DNA of 64,000 bases from Moraxellaceae bacterium (GTDB lineage Bacteria > Pseudomonadota > Gammaproteobacteria > Pseudomonadales > Moraxellaceae): assembly GCA_024234595.1 (NCBI GenBank), contig JACKNZ010000005.1:62001-126000 (forward strand), read 5' to 3'. How positions within the stretch are numbered: position 1 is the first letter of the stretch; each line of letters opens with the position of its first letter. Below the pieces are notes generated by a model. That model was given only the letters and a program-made list of their open reading frames with translations, had not been told where the DNA came from and made no database searches. Both the position numbers and the translations under genes were made by a program. Shown piece by piece: positions 25,618-35,383 of this stretch.

Positions 25618-27933
25618 TTAAAAACTAAACTCCGCACTGACCGCCGCCGATACAGGCGCACCCAAAGTCATACGCGCACCACTATTATTTAAGGTGCTAA
25701 TGTATTCTTCATCAAAGACGTTATACACGTTTAAGCGCAAATTGGTATTTTTACTCAACTGATAAGCTGCCATGACATCAACTACCGTATAGGCAGGAAT
25801 CACAGGCATATTTTGAGTCGCTAAATGAGTATTCGTGGTCACCACACGTTTTTGCTCCCCCATATAACGCGCACCGCCACCGACCGTTAATTTATTTAAG
25901 GTGTAAGATGTCCATAAAGAGGCTGTGACATCAGGTGTCCAACGCACACCATCTGAGGTGCTAATTACACCCGTTGTTGAGTTTTTGCTGCTTTGGTCGA
26001 GTTGTTCACTGTCCATAAAACCAATTGCAGCGGTGACTTGCCAAAAATTAGTTAACTGCCCCACTGCTGCTAATTCCACACCATCAACACGAGTTTTTCC
26101 TTCCTGATTAGCCACACCTGTCACCGCATCAACACTGGCTTGTTTATCATTTTCGGTACGATATACAGCCGCTGACAAATTTAGGCGTTTATTTAACAAT
26201 TCCCACTTTGTGCCAAGCTCTGTGGTTGTTGTGCGCTGAGGATCAAGCGCGGCATTTGCCTGATTACCTGCGGTTGCTGATAACACAAAATTAGTTCCAG
26301 CAGGTGGCGTTTGTGCATCAGCAAAAGCGATATATACCGAACCATTTGAGGTTGGTTTAAACACTAAACCTGCATTCCAACTTAGCAAAGTACCATCATC
26401 TTCTAAATGGCTAATAACCACATCACCCACTTTATAACCTTGTGGCGCATAAGTGGCCAAATTTCCACCCGTACCGCCCGTCACTAACGTACCAGACTCG
26501 GTCTTGGTTTTATAATTATCAACGCGTAAACCCAAGTTAAGTTTTAGATTTTCAGTCAATGATAGCGTATCAAAAGCATATAAAGCGGTGGTGGTCGTTG
26601 AACCATCACTGTCTGCTCCTGTTAAATAAGGTATCATAAATGCTTGATTGCTATTGGGTGCATAGGCATTTTGTGTAGGACGAATCTCTACAGGCAAGGT
26701 TTGACCATTCACCACAACTGTTGCGGTACTGCTACTACCACGTGTTGAACCTAACGTTAATTGACTCTCTTTTAATAACTCTAAACCCAATACCAAATCA
26801 TGGTTAATATTGCCTGTTTTAAGGGCGGTGTTGAGGCTTGTTTGGTTTGCCAAAATCTCGTTTGTTTGGTCAACACGCTGACGTATTAGCTGAATATCAA
26901 TACCTTGTGTCGTGCTATTTACCACAGGATTAAACACGCCAGATAACACTCTATCCATCTGGCTTTTGCCATAACGGGTAATATTGCGTAGCACCGTATT
27001 TGGACGAAGCTGATGTTCAACCTTGGCCGTTATCATATCAGCCGAGATATTTTCATAGTCTTCTTTACTACCATAAAAATTATCACGATTAACTTTTGCA
27101 CCTGCTTGAATAAGCGCATTACTATTATAAAAACCTGCCATGCCAATAGTTGGCAAACCGCCATCGGGCGTATTGTCTTGGCGCGTATGCTGCGAATACA
27201 GATAAACTTTAGTGGGTGAATTAAGACCAAAGGCCAAACTTGGGGCAATCGCAACATGATTGTAGCCCACTTCATCTCGCGCTTCGGCATTACCCTCTTG
27301 CACCATGACATTAAGGCGCAAGGCACTACTACCATCAATCACATTATTGCTATCTACAGTAAGACGCTTTTTATCAGCCGTGCCAACCGTTAAAGCAATA
27401 TCATTGGCTTGTTCTAAGGTCGGTAATTTAGAAATTAAATTGATATAACCTGCGCTTGCACCTCTGCCAACATCGCTACCGCCAGCACCTTTGACAATCT
27501 CGACTTGTTCAAGATTAAATACATCACGACTAATTGCGCCCAAATCACGCACACCATCGACAAAGGTCGAAGAATCGCCATCAAAACCACGCATTTGAAA
27601 GGTATCACCTGCGGCGGTATTACCATTTTCACCTAACTGCATGGTAATACCAGACGTATTACGCAAGGCTTCCATTAACGAGGCGGCTCCTTGCTCTTTG
27701 AGCATTTCTTTTTTTAACACTTGTACGGTTTTAGGGGTATCAACGAGGGGCTGCGTTAATTTAGATGACGCTGATTTTTCGGTTTTATATGGCACATCAA
27801 CCGCTGCCTGTACATTAACCTCTTTTAATACAGGCGAATCTTGTGCTTGCACAGGCATCGCCAAACTACTGGCCATGGCCACCATCGAAGATGTTAATAA
27901 GGTGGATTTTTTACGAGAAAGAATAATAGACAC
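25618..27933 (-). CDS. TonB-dependent siderophore receptor (Fiu/PiuA-like)
   Basis: 771 residues with signal peptide (SLAMPVQA cleavage), plug domain (QPLVDTPKTVQVLKKEML, FQMRGFD, VEIVKGAGG) and a 22-strand-type barrel ending in Phe (AEFSF). The layout with piuC points to catecholate or monocatechol iron uptake, though the ligand is not proven. A Fur-box match lies upstream at 28043-28061, so iron repression is likely. Confidence 0.92.
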   Translation of the reverse strand: MSIILSRKKSTLLTSSMVAMASSLAMPVQAQDSPVLKEVNVQAAVDVPYKTEKSASSKLTQPLVDTPKTVQVLKKEMLKEQGAASLMEALRNTSGITMQLGENGNTAAGDTFQMRGFDGDSSTFVDGVRDLGAISRDVFNLEQVEIVKGAGGSDVGRGASAGYINLISKLPTLEQANDIALTVGTADKKRLTVDSNNVIDGSSALRLNVMVQEGNAEARDEVGYNHVAIAPSLAFGLNSPTKVYLYSQHTRQDNTPDGGLPTIGMAGFYNSNALIQAGAKVNRDNFYGSKEDYENISADMITAKVEHQLRPNTVLRNITRYGKSQMDRVLSGVFNPVVNSTTQGIDIQLIRQRVDQTNEILANQTSLNTALKTGNINHDLVLGLELLKESQLTLGSTRGSSSTATVVVNGQTLPVEIRPTQNAYAPNSNQAFMIPYLTGADSDGSTTTTALYAFDTLSLTENLKLNLGLRVDNYKTKTESGTLVTGGTGGNLATYAPQGYKVGDVVISHLEDDGTLLSWNAGLVFKPTSNGSVYIAFADAQTPPAGTNFVLSATAGNQANAALDPQRTTTTELGTKWELLNKRLNLSAAVYRTENDKQASVDAVTGVANQEGKTRVDGVELAAVGQLTNFWQVTAAIGFMDSEQLDQSSKNSTTGVISTSDGVRWTPDVTASLWTSYTLNKLTVGGGARYMGEQKRVVTTNTHLATQNMPVIPAYTVVDVMAAYQLSKNTNLRLNVYNVFDEEYISTLNNSGARMTLGAPVSAAVSAEFSF

Positions 27934-28042
27934 AACAACAACCTCAACAAGCCCGTTGCATTAGAAAGCATCTAAACACTAACAGGAAGAATGATTAAAA
28001 AGGCTTGGCTGTCTATTGAGAACTGGCTAGGCACACATCAAA

Positions 28043-28061
28043 TGATAACAATTATCATTAG
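28043..28061 (-). promoter_or_regulatory. Fur box upstream of the siderophore receptor
   Basis: GATAACAATTATCATTAGC matches the 19-base Fur consensus (GATAATGATAATCATTATC) at 15 positions. It lies about 110 bases before the receptor start. Confidence 0.75.
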
Positions 28062-28090
28062 CAATTACAACAAAAATTATACGCCATCTT

Positions 28091-28162
28091 AACCCTCACT
28101 CTAGCTCTCTCCCTCAGGGAGAGAGGACTCCATCTCCTGTGAGAGGGTCGGGTTGAGGGCAA
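28091..28162. repeat. Free-standing C-family palindrome
   Basis: AACCCTCACTCTAGCTCTCTC, CCTCAGGGAG and GAGAGGGTCGGGTTGAGGG. A close relative is the core of the A-family element at 52291-52405. It lies between the receptor and the DUF4198 gene. Confidence 0.7.
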
Positions 28163-28182
28163 AGACCAAACGTCAACAGCCC

Positions 28183-28998
28183 CTAAGGCAATAACACTTC
28201 CAAGGTTGCTGCATAGCTATAGCGTTTTGGTGGCATCGGTGGGCGTTTGCCCTCGACCATTTCTGCTAACTCAGGATATGAGGCTTTTAACCAATACATA
28301 CCTGCAAATGGCCATCTAATGCTAATTATCCCCTCTTTATCACTGATTGCGGTAATTTCATTTAATACCCCTCGATAACGTACACCACCTGCAATCACCG
28401 ATACTTTACTATCTGCAAGAGGCTGGCCATCTAACAACACTTTAAAACGCGTTGTTTCTTGAGCAAATAATTCGGTAGGATTGCTTAATGGCAATAATTC
28501 CAACCCTGTACCCACCGCTTTTAAGACAGTGTTAGTTGAATTATCGTTAGTCACATAAGTTTGTAAACGGTTATAGCTACGCGACACTTTAATATCTGTG
28601 GCTTGAGCAGGAATGTCTTGTGCCATTTTTTCTTCTGTGCCACGCCAACGCTTTTCTTCGCCATTTAAACGATACGTTGCCATGATATTTTGTGAGTTTT
28701 GGCTAATTTTATAAGTGCCTTTTTGTACCAATTTAATATCAGCCGACCCCCGAAACTTGGTTTTGCTGATACTCTCTGCTTTGATTTGACTGCCATCTGG
28801 CGCAATAATCTCTAAATTATCCAAGGCCAAAGCGTTAGTATCAAAATCAAATAGGTTTTCTGACACCGCCCCATCAATCGTCACCCATGCCTCTTTAGCG
28901 TCAATATGGGTACTAGAGGGTAATAACCATTGACGATGTGCCTGCGCTTGTGGCAATAACACTAATAAGCCAAGCGCAAAAATTGTCTTTTTAAACAT
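28183..28998 (-). CDS. DUF4198 periplasmic protein
   Basis: 271 residues with a signal peptide (LPQAQA) and then His as the first or second mature residue (AHRQWLLPSS), typical of DUF4198 proteins, which are suspected metal-binding periplasmic proteins. The C-terminal half is Ig-like. It ends a three-gene set with DUF2271 and PepSY genes behind a Fur box, so a role in iron use is likely. Confidence 0.85.
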   Translation of the reverse strand: MFKKTIFALGLLVLLPQAQAHRQWLLPSSTHIDAKEAWVTIDGAVSENLFDFDTNALALDNLEIIAPDGSQIKAESISKTKFRGSADIKLVQKGTYKISQNSQNIMATYRLNGEEKRWRGTEEKMAQDIPAQATDIKVSRSYNRLQTYVTNDNSTNTVLKAVGTGLELLPLSNPTELFAQETTRFKVLLDGQPLADSKVSVIAGGVRYRGVLNEITAISDKEGIISIRWPFAGMYWLKASYPELAEMVEGKRPPMPPKRYSYAATLEVLLP

Positions 28999-29019
28999 TA
29001 TATTGTCCTGTTTTAATGA

Positions 29020-29538
29020 TTATGGTTTAACCACAACGCTAACTTTGCCTAATTCTTCTTGTCCTTGTGCATTTGCCTGATTAGTTTTTTTAGACAACCA
29101 CTCAAATGGTACTTTCACTACTTCTCGGCCACCGCCTTCACGTGCCGCTTCAACCACCAACTGATAACGCCCTGCGGCCAATTTATCTAATGGCGTATTT
29201 TTGTCGCTAAAACTTAATTGATGCTCACCGACATTTTTGCTTGCACCTGATACCCCATCAACAGGCATGGTTAATTCACGACCGCTTTTTCGCCACCATT
29301 GACGCAAATCTTTTAACCATTTTGTGCCACCGTTATCGCGTTTTTGTAGGTCATACCAAACGGCCAAATTGCCGATAAATTTTTGGCTATCCTCTTCAAT
29401 CCAAATGGCCACATAAGGGCGATGATACTCGGCCACATTTAAACGAGGGATTTGCACACTCACTGCCAATTCAGCCGCTTGCACAGATGACAACAGGGTC
29501 ATGGCTAAAGCTGAACCATAAATAAATTTTTTCATCAA
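29020..29538 (-). CDS. DUF2271 periplasmic protein
   Basis: 172 residues with a signal peptide (LLSSVQA) and the DUF2271 core: RPYVAIWIEE, then WLKDLRQWWRKSGR, VDGVSGAS and GRYQLVVEAAREGGG. These genes often travel with PepSY and DUF4198 genes beside iron receptors. Biochemical function is unknown. It starts 9 bases after the PepSY gene. Confidence 0.85.
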   Translation of the reverse strand: MMKKFIYGSALAMTLLSSVQAAELAVSVQIPRLNVAEYHRPYVAIWIEEDSQKFIGNLAVWYDLQKRDNGGTKWLKDLRQWWRKSGRELTMPVDGVSGASKNVGEHQLSFSDKNTPLDKLAAGRYQLVVEAAREGGGREVVKVPFEWLSKKTNQANAQGQEELGKVSVVVKP

Positions 29539-29547
29539 TTTCTCTCT

Positions 29548-30159
29548 TTAGAAATGAACAAAGAACACCACTAACAACAAGGGAATAACTAAGCCTGTCG
29601 TCAGTAGTGGCCAAACCATAGGTCGTCGCCGCGCGTGCTGTTGCAGAATAAACAGACCTGTTAAAGAAAAAATCACACAAGCAATGGCAAAAATATCAAT
29701 AAACCATTGCCATACCGCGCCTGTATGACGACCTTTATGCAAGTCGTTGAATAAAGAAATCAGGCCGCGTGAGGTGTTTTCATATTCAAATTGAGCATCT
29801 GCCAATGAAAAGCGCACCCACGCATCGCCACCCGCTTTGGGCAAGGAAATATAAATTTCGTCAGGAGACCATTCGATGTTTGATTCGGTACTTAAAGAAA
29901 TACCCTGTTGACGACGCAACCACTGCGTCACCTCTGCTGGCAAAACTGCTTGCTTTTGCTGAGCTATTATTTTTAGTTGTTGATTGATGTGTGGCGGTAT
30001 GACTGCTTGATGATGCTCAATTTTAGGTTGCGCCTCAATTCGGCTGGCATGATTTAGGGTAATACCCGTGATACTAAACGCTAACATCCCTACCAAACAT
30101 ATCGCCGAGCTAATCCAATGCCACTGATACAACTGTTTTAACAACGATGCTTTAGCCAA
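29548..30159 (-). CDS. PepSY-associated membrane protein
   Basis: 203 residues with an N-terminal helix (ISSAICLVGMLAFSITGITL), a periplasmic PepSY-like part and C-terminal helices (FAIACVIFSLTGLFIL, LLTTGLVIPLLLVVFFV). GRHTGAVWQWFIDI is characteristic. Proteins of this family are linked to ferric-siderophore reduction in the inner membrane (known for relatives; inference here). The Fur-box match at 30184-30202 precedes it. Confidence 0.82.
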   Translation of the reverse strand: MAKASLLKQLYQWHWISSAICLVGMLAFSITGITLNHASRIEAQPKIEHHQAVIPPHINQQLKIIAQQKQAVLPAEVTQWLRRQQGISLSTESNIEWSPDEIYISLPKAGGDAWVRFSLADAQFEYENTSRGLISLFNDLHKGRHTGAVWQWFIDIFAIACVIFSLTGLFILQQHARRRPMVWPLLTTGLVIPLLLVVFFVHF

Positions 30160-30183
30160 GTTACACCAAATAATAATATAAAT

Positions 30184-30202
30184 GATAATGATTCTTATTA
30201 TA
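30184..30202 (-). promoter_or_regulatory. Fur box upstream of the PepSY-DUF2271-DUF4198 operon
   Basis: GATAATGATTCTTATTATA matches the Fur consensus at 14 of 19 positions, with a perfect left half. It lies 25 bases before the PepSY start codon, overlapping the likely promoter. Confidence 0.75.
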
Positions 30203-30265
30203 ATAAAATAAACTTAAAAAAAGCAAGCGTGATGACTTGCTTTAGCAAATAACAACTAGGACTAT

Positions 30266-31141
30266 TTAGTCTGCCCCCTTAACCTCGCCCACCAAGCGAT
30301 GCAACATGCCAAAAGCACAACCCAAAATCACGCCTGTTAACAAGCCTATTAAATGGGCATCATTGGCCATTTTGCCAAATACATTATCTAATAAGCCGCT
30401 ATAGCCTATCGCCAACCATGCCAACATAAAAATCACAATGGCAGGATTAAGCCTAAAACCGACACGCGGATTAGCTAAAGGATACAACCACACATACCCC
30501 AACAGACCATACACCACACCTGATAAACCACCAAAATTGTTAGCATTACCAAAAGCCATCGACTGGCCAAAATTACTCAATAAAGCGGTGGCCAAAAACA
30601 CGCCAAATAATTGCATTTTGGATTGGGTGCGCTCAATCAGCCCACCCAAATCCCACCACCAAATTAAGTTAAAAATAAGATGCATTGCCCCAAAATGTAA
30701 AAACACAGGACTAATTAAACGCCAGTATTGATAGGTATTTTTAATATCCGTGGGATAGCTCAGCGCATCAAATACAGGCTGTCCCAAAGCCAACAACAAG
30801 CCATATACCAACACGCAAACAACAGCGATACTCAAGGTAAACACGCCCGAACGCGCCCATAGATTTTGCATCATTTGAGCAAAACCCATGCCATCGTCAT
30901 CCAGTTTTTGTTTAATCACTTGCCCTGTTTGCCAAGAGGCTTGCCAATAACGTTTATCTTGTGGATTCTGTAAAAAGCCTTGTAATTCTTGCCGAGCGAG
31001 CTCTACATCTTCTTCTTTGTGCAAAATGAGCGCAAAGCGGTCGGGTTCTACCTCAATCGTATTGCTAATACCCCTAGATTTTAAATAGTCACTAAATGCT
31101 AATATCACCCGATGTTCTTTAAAGGCGGCCAATTCAATCAT
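30266..31141 (-). CDS. glpG: Rhomboid intramembrane serine protease GlpG
   Basis: 291 residues. The cytoplasmic N-terminal domain (KEHRVILAFSDYLKSRGI, FLQNPQDKRYWQASWQTG) matches the E. coli GlpG N-domain in layout. The six-helix rhomboid core has the catalytic Ser in GLSGVVYGLLGY and His in NDAHLIGLLTG. The start overlaps the stop of the upstream peptidase gene (ATGA). Confidence 0.9.
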   Translation of the reverse strand: MIELAAFKEHRVILAFSDYLKSRGISNTIEVEPDRFALILHKEEDVELARQELQGFLQNPQDKRYWQASWQTGQVIKQKLDDDGMGFAQMMQNLWARSGVFTLSIAVVCVLVYGLLLALGQPVFDALSYPTDIKNTYQYWRLISPVFLHFGAMHLIFNLIWWWDLGGLIERTQSKMQLFGVFLATALLSNFGQSMAFGNANNFGGLSGVVYGLLGYVWLYPLANPRVGFRLNPAIVIFMLAWLAIGYSGLLDNVFGKMANDAHLIGLLTGVILGCAFGMLHRLVGEVKGAD

Positions 31142-32178
31142 GTTGAAGGAGTTTCCTGTGTGGCTAAAACTTTGTGACGCTCTGCCTTAGATAATGTGAC
31201 TAATTGCTGACATTGCTGATAAAAACGTGGCAAATCAAACTCGACACTTATCAACAACTGCGTTAAGGCAGGCACTAAACTATTATAAATGGCAACACTG
31301 TTTAGTTTGGCATTACTTAGCCTAGCAAACCACGCATCATAACCATTATAGCCTTGCCATTGCTGATTTTTTAGCTGCTGATAACTTTGCTGCAAGCCAT
31401 TGAATAGCTCTATTTTTTGTTGTCTTTTTTCGGGTGCGCCCAGTGTCGATTGATAAACTTTTGCCAACTGACGGCGATAATCTAACACCAACTCGGCAAA
31501 CTGCTGCTGGCGTTTTTTACGCAACACAACGTTATCAAATTGCTCCATCCGCCCAACTAAATAACGCTTTAAGCCTTCGTCTGCCACTACTTCGGCAAAA
31601 CTTTCATTAAATACGGGGTCGTTTTTGGCATACACCACTTGATGCGCTAATTCATGAAAAATCAATTCGGCCAAATCCACTTCTGACTTGTACACAAAAC
31701 TACTTAACACCGAGTCTCTAAACCATCCTAAAGTGGAATAGGCGGCTACACGACTTAAATAAGTGTCATAACCTTGCTCTATCAGCTGCGCTTCAAACTG
31801 TTGCGCTAAGGATTCCTCAAAAAAGCTACGATAGCCTAAACAACCCATCCCCCAATAGCACCACGTTTTAGCGGTTAATGATAATTCTGGCGTGGCCGCC
31901 ACTGACCACATGGCCGCCGAGCGTTTAATATCAACATAAGTATCGTATTGGCCTTTAGTGGGTAACGATAAGCCTTGGGCAAATGCCCTAATTTGTTGAA
32001 TCTCTTGTAATTGTTTAATGAGTGCTGGTGAGCTTTGTGAGTGTTTAATCACCTGTTCTAAGGGCTGACGATTCGCCAAAATTTGCCACTGGCCTTTAAT
32101 ATTTTGGCCATAATAGTGCAAAGACTGACACGCTGTTAGCCACCACGTTGCGCACATGATTAACCACCACTTTTTCAT
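31138..32178 (-). CDS. Putative lipoprotein aminopeptidase (COG4324-like)
   Basis: 346 residues. The signal ends in a lipobox (WWLTACQS), so it is probably lipid-anchored. It has a zinc metallopeptidase motif HELAHQVVYAKNDPVFNESFAE (HExxH plus a downstream Glu). It resembles the predicted aminopeptidase family PF10023; activity is not proven. It is coupled to glpG by a four-base overlap and lies 3 bases after the amidase gene. Confidence 0.8.
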   Translation of the reverse strand: MKKWWLIMCATWWLTACQSLHYYGQNIKGQWQILANRQPLEQVIKHSQSSPALIKQLQEIQQIRAFAQGLSLPTKGQYDTYVDIKRSAAMWSVAATPELSLTAKTWCYWGMGCLGYRSFFEESLAQQFEAQLIEQGYDTYLSRVAAYSTLGWFRDSVLSSFVYKSEVDLAELIFHELAHQVVYAKNDPVFNESFAEVVADEGLKRYLVGRMEQFDNVVLRKKRQQQFAELVLDYRRQLAKVYQSTLGAPEKRQQKIELFNGLQQSYQQLKNQQWQGYNGYDAWFARLSNAKLNSVAIYNSLVPALTQLLISVEFDLPRFYQQCQQLVTLSKAERHKVLATQETPST

Positions 32179-32181
32179 CGG

Positions 32182-33687
32182 TTAAGAGCCTGCAAAAATT
32201 GCTGGTCGCAAATTAAACCACGGTTTTGCTTGCTCTAGTTGTCCTGCTAATTTAAACAAGGTCATCTCATCACCATAACGCGCGGTAAACATCATGCCGA
32301 CAGGTAAATTATCTTGTGACCAATGCAATGGTAAAGACACTGAAGGATTACCCGTCATATTCATGACAGGTGTCGAAACGACCCATTGAAAGTTCTGTTG
32401 GGCTAAATGCTGTAAAATGGGCAAATAATGCACCAATCCGCCTAATTTAAAACGTTTAGCAATCGGCGATAACAGTTTTTCGATGCCTTGCAAACGAAAG
32501 CCACCCAAGGGAATGGGTGGTGCAGCCAAGGTTGGCGTTAAAAACACGTCATATTGCTGCATCCATGTTTCAAAAATGCGCACTTGCTGATAAATCATGC
32601 GATTAGCATTATCTAAATCATAAGCACTAAATGATTGTCCTAATCTTGCTAAAGACCATGTTTCGGTTTCAAAATCTTCTAGTTCAACTGGACGACCAAT
32701 AATTTGTTCAGTAGCAAATACATCCCCTGCGGTTGCTGCGGCAATTCTTAATAAATAACCATCGGCTAGTTGGCGTTTATCAATCGGTGGTGTGGCTTCA
32801 ACCACCTCATGTCCTAAAGATTTTAATAAACCGACTGTATTCATCAAACCATTTAAACATTCTAAATCTAATTCTGTGTCACTTAATAATGCTTCTTGGC
32901 TATAAGCAATTTTTAGACGTTTAGCAGGTTTATTCACCGCTGCTAAAAATGTGCCTTTAACTGCGGGGGCATCATACAATGCTCCCACATCACGACCATG
33001 TGTGGCATCTAACATGGCGGCTGTATCACGTACTGAACGCGAAATAACGCCCTCTTGCACCTGACCAAACCACGGCTCAGCCATTGCAGGCCCATACGGA
33101 TTACGGCCACGACTGGGTTTAAAACCAACCAAGCCACAACAAGAAGCAGGAATCCGCAACGAACCGCCACCATCTCCGCCTGCGGCCATTGGCACAATGC
33201 CTGCTGCCACTGCTGCGGCCGCGCCACCACTAGAACCACCAGACGTGCGTTGTAAATTCCAAGGATTACGCGTTGCACCATGTAATTCAGGTTCAGTCAC
33301 CCCCATCAAACCTAATTCTGGGGTGTTGGTTTTACCAAAAATCACTGCACCTGTGGCTTTGTAGCGTTTAACCATTTCACTATCATAGTCAGGTACATAA
33401 TCTTGATAAGCACGACAACCATTGGTCATTGGCACACCTGCATAAGCGGCCAATAAATCTTTAATTAAAAAAGGTACGCCTGCAAATGTGCCTTGTGGTA
33501 AGCCGTTTTCTATTGCTTGATAAGCCAAATCATCCATATTACGAATCACGGCATTAATATGAGGATTGACTTGGTTACGGCGTTTAATCGCTTCTTCTAA
33601 AAGTTGAGTTGGTGTTACTTCGCCCTTTTTAACTAATTCGGCTAAGCCTAAAGCATCATAATTGGCGTAATCACTAAAACCTGTCAT
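32182..33687 (-). CDS. Amidase (amidase signature family)
   Basis: 501 residues. The signature core has a Lys in FLIKDLLA, the Ser pair in GGSSGGAAAAVA and the conserved stretch GGDGGGSLRIPASCCGLVG. The Ser-cisSer-Lys triad therefore appears intact. It resembles 6-aminohexanoate-cyclic-dimer hydrolase-type amidases, but the substrate cannot be inferred. It is followed by the lipoprotein peptidase and glpG, likely in one transcript. Confidence 0.88.
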   Translation of the reverse strand: MTGFSDYANYDALGLAELVKKGEVTPTQLLEEAIKRRNQVNPHINAVIRNMDDLAYQAIENGLPQGTFAGVPFLIKDLLAAYAGVPMTNGCRAYQDYVPDYDSEMVKRYKATGAVIFGKTNTPELGLMGVTEPELHGATRNPWNLQRTSGGSSGGAAAAVAAGIVPMAAGGDGGGSLRIPASCCGLVGFKPSRGRNPYGPAMAEPWFGQVQEGVISRSVRDTAAMLDATHGRDVGALYDAPAVKGTFLAAVNKPAKRLKIAYSQEALLSDTELDLECLNGLMNTVGLLKSLGHEVVEATPPIDKRQLADGYLLRIAAATAGDVFATEQIIGRPVELEDFETETWSLARLGQSFSAYDLDNANRMIYQQVRIFETWMQQYDVFLTPTLAAPPIPLGGFRLQGIEKLLSPIAKRFKLGGLVHYLPILQHLAQQNFQWVVSTPVMNMTGNPSVSLPLHWSQDNLPVGMMFTARYGDEMTLFKLAGQLEQAKPWFNLRPAIFAGS

Positions 33688-33732
33688 GTTATTGTTTTCC
33701 TTCTTTATTTATAAATGATGGTTGAGCGGTGG

Positions 33733-33823
33733 TCACTGAGCGAAGTCGAAGTGAATCGAAACCACTCATTAATACTTCAACTTTTGTACAGTAAACACTT
33801 CGACTTCGTTCAGTGTACATTTA
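33733..33823. repeat. D-family repeats between amidase and purB
   Basis: GTCACTGAGCGAAGTCGAAG and, about 50 bases on, AACACTTCGACTTCGTTCAG face each other and could form a long hairpin in the divergent amidase/purB promoter region. Confidence 0.75.
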
Positions 33824-33930
33824 AACTGATAATTTACTGCCTTAATAGTACGTCATTTCACACAAAAGATGCAGTAGCCCACTAAATCCTTTATCATTCG
33901 CGCTTTGATTTTCTCTTGTTGGAGCGACCC

Positions 33931-35301
33931 ATGCTAAGCACTCTCACTGCCCTTTCTCCTGTTGATGGCCGCTATGCCAGTAAAGCCGATAGTTTACGTC
34001 CTTGGTTTAGTGAGTTTGGCTTAATTCGCGCTCGTGTTACTGTTGAAGTGCGTTGGTTACAACAACTCAGCAAACACCCCCAAATTAGCGAAGTACCAGA
34101 ATTTTCTGCACAGACCAATGCTGCCCTAGATGAATTAGTCGCTAACTTTCATGAACAAGACGCTCAATGGATTAAAAACAAAGAGCGTATTACCAATCAC
34201 GATGTTAAAGCCGTTGAGTATTTTTTAAAAGATAAAGCGTCTGCTAACCCAGAATTAGCCGCAGTCACTGAGTTTATTCACTTTGCTTGTACTTCGGAAG
34301 ACATTAATAACCTAAGTCATGGTTTGATGTTAACCGCAGGTCGTGATATTGCACTTGAGCAAATGACGGCTGTTTATGAGGCGATTCGTCAATTAGCCCA
34401 TCGTTATGCTGATTTACCCATGTTGTCTCGTACTCATGGCCAAACAGCCTCACCCACAACCTTGGGTAAAGAAATGGCGAATGTGGCCTATCGTTTAGGT
34501 CGCCAAATTCAACAATTTAAAGCCGTTGAAATTTTAGGCAAAATCAATGGTGCAGTGGGTAACTACAATGCACACTTATCAGCGTATCCTGATGTTGATT
34601 GGGCAGAGAATGCCAAACAGTTTATTGAAGGTTTAGGCTTAAACTTTAACCCTTACACCACCCAAATTGAACCACACGACTATATTGCCGAGTTGTTTGA
34701 TGCGGTAAAACGCTTTAACACGATTTTGATTGACTTTAACCGTGACGTTTGGGGTTATATTTCTTTAGGTTACTTTAAACAACGTTTAAAAGAAGGCGAA
34801 GTGGGTTCGTCCACCATGCCTCACAAAGTTAACCCGATTGACTTTGAAAACTCCGAAGGTAACTTAGGTATTGCCAATGCAACATTGGCGCATTTAGGTG
34901 AAAAGTTACCTATTTCTCGTTGGCAACGTGACTTAACCGACTCCACCGTATTGCGTAATTTAGGTGTGGGTTTGGCGCACAGCTTAATTGCTTATGAAGC
35001 GGCGTTAAAAGGGATTGGCAAACTTGAAGTTAATCCAACTCGTTTAGCCGAAGATTTAGACAATGCTTGGGAAGTGTTGGCTGAACCTATTCAAACGGTG
35101 ATGCGTCGTTTTGGTATTAGCGAGCCATACGAAAAGTTAAAAGCCTTTACCCGTGGCAAAGTCATTACCGCCGCCGATATTCAAAGCTTTTTAAACAGTG
35201 AAGAAATGGCTTGTTTACCTGCCGAAGCCAAAGCCGCATTAGCCGCTTTAACACCTGCTAGTTATATTGGTAATGCGATAGAACAAGCTAAGGCGGTGTG
35301 A
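33931..35301 (+). CDS. purB: Adenylosuccinate lyase
   Basis: 456 residues from the ATG at 33931 (TTGGAGCG upstream); the frame start at 33916 is less likely because PurB proteins begin close to LTALSPVDGRY. It has the fumarase-family signature GSSTMPHKVNP and the catalytic His in SRTHGQTASPTT. It acts twice in purine synthesis (SAICAR to AICAR, adenylosuccinate to AMP). Often it follows hflD/mnmA; here it stands alone. Confidence 0.96.
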   Translation: MLSTLTALSPVDGRYASKADSLRPWFSEFGLIRARVTVEVRWLQQLSKHPQISEVPEFSAQTNAALDELVANFHEQDAQWIKNKERITNHDVKAVEYFLKDKASANPELAAVTEFIHFACTSEDINNLSHGLMLTAGRDIALEQMTAVYEAIRQLAHRYADLPMLSRTHGQTASPTTLGKEMANVAYRLGRQIQQFKAVEILGKINGAVGNYNAHLSAYPDVDWAENAKQFIEGLGLNFNPYTTQIEPHDYIAELFDAVKRFNTILIDFNRDVWGYISLGYFKQRLKEGEVGSSTMPHKVNPIDFENSEGNLGIANATLAHLGEKLPISRWQRDLTDSTVLRNLGVGLAHSLIAYEAALKGIGKLEVNPTRLAEDLDNAWEVLAEPIQTVMRRFGISEPYEKLKAFTRGKVITAADIQSFLNSEEMACLPAEAKAALAALTPASYIGNAIEQAKAV

Positions 35302-35310
35302 TTGTTTTAT

Positions 35311-35341
35311 AAAGGTACACAGTAAAAAACCGTGTACCTTT
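35311..35341 (+). terminator. Terminator of purB
   Basis: AAAGGTACAC pairs with GTGTACCTTT around an 11-base A-rich loop; the T run is short. Confidence 0.6.
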
Positions 35342-35383
35342 AGGCTTATAAATGACTTAGATTTTTGCATCTAAGCAAATTAT

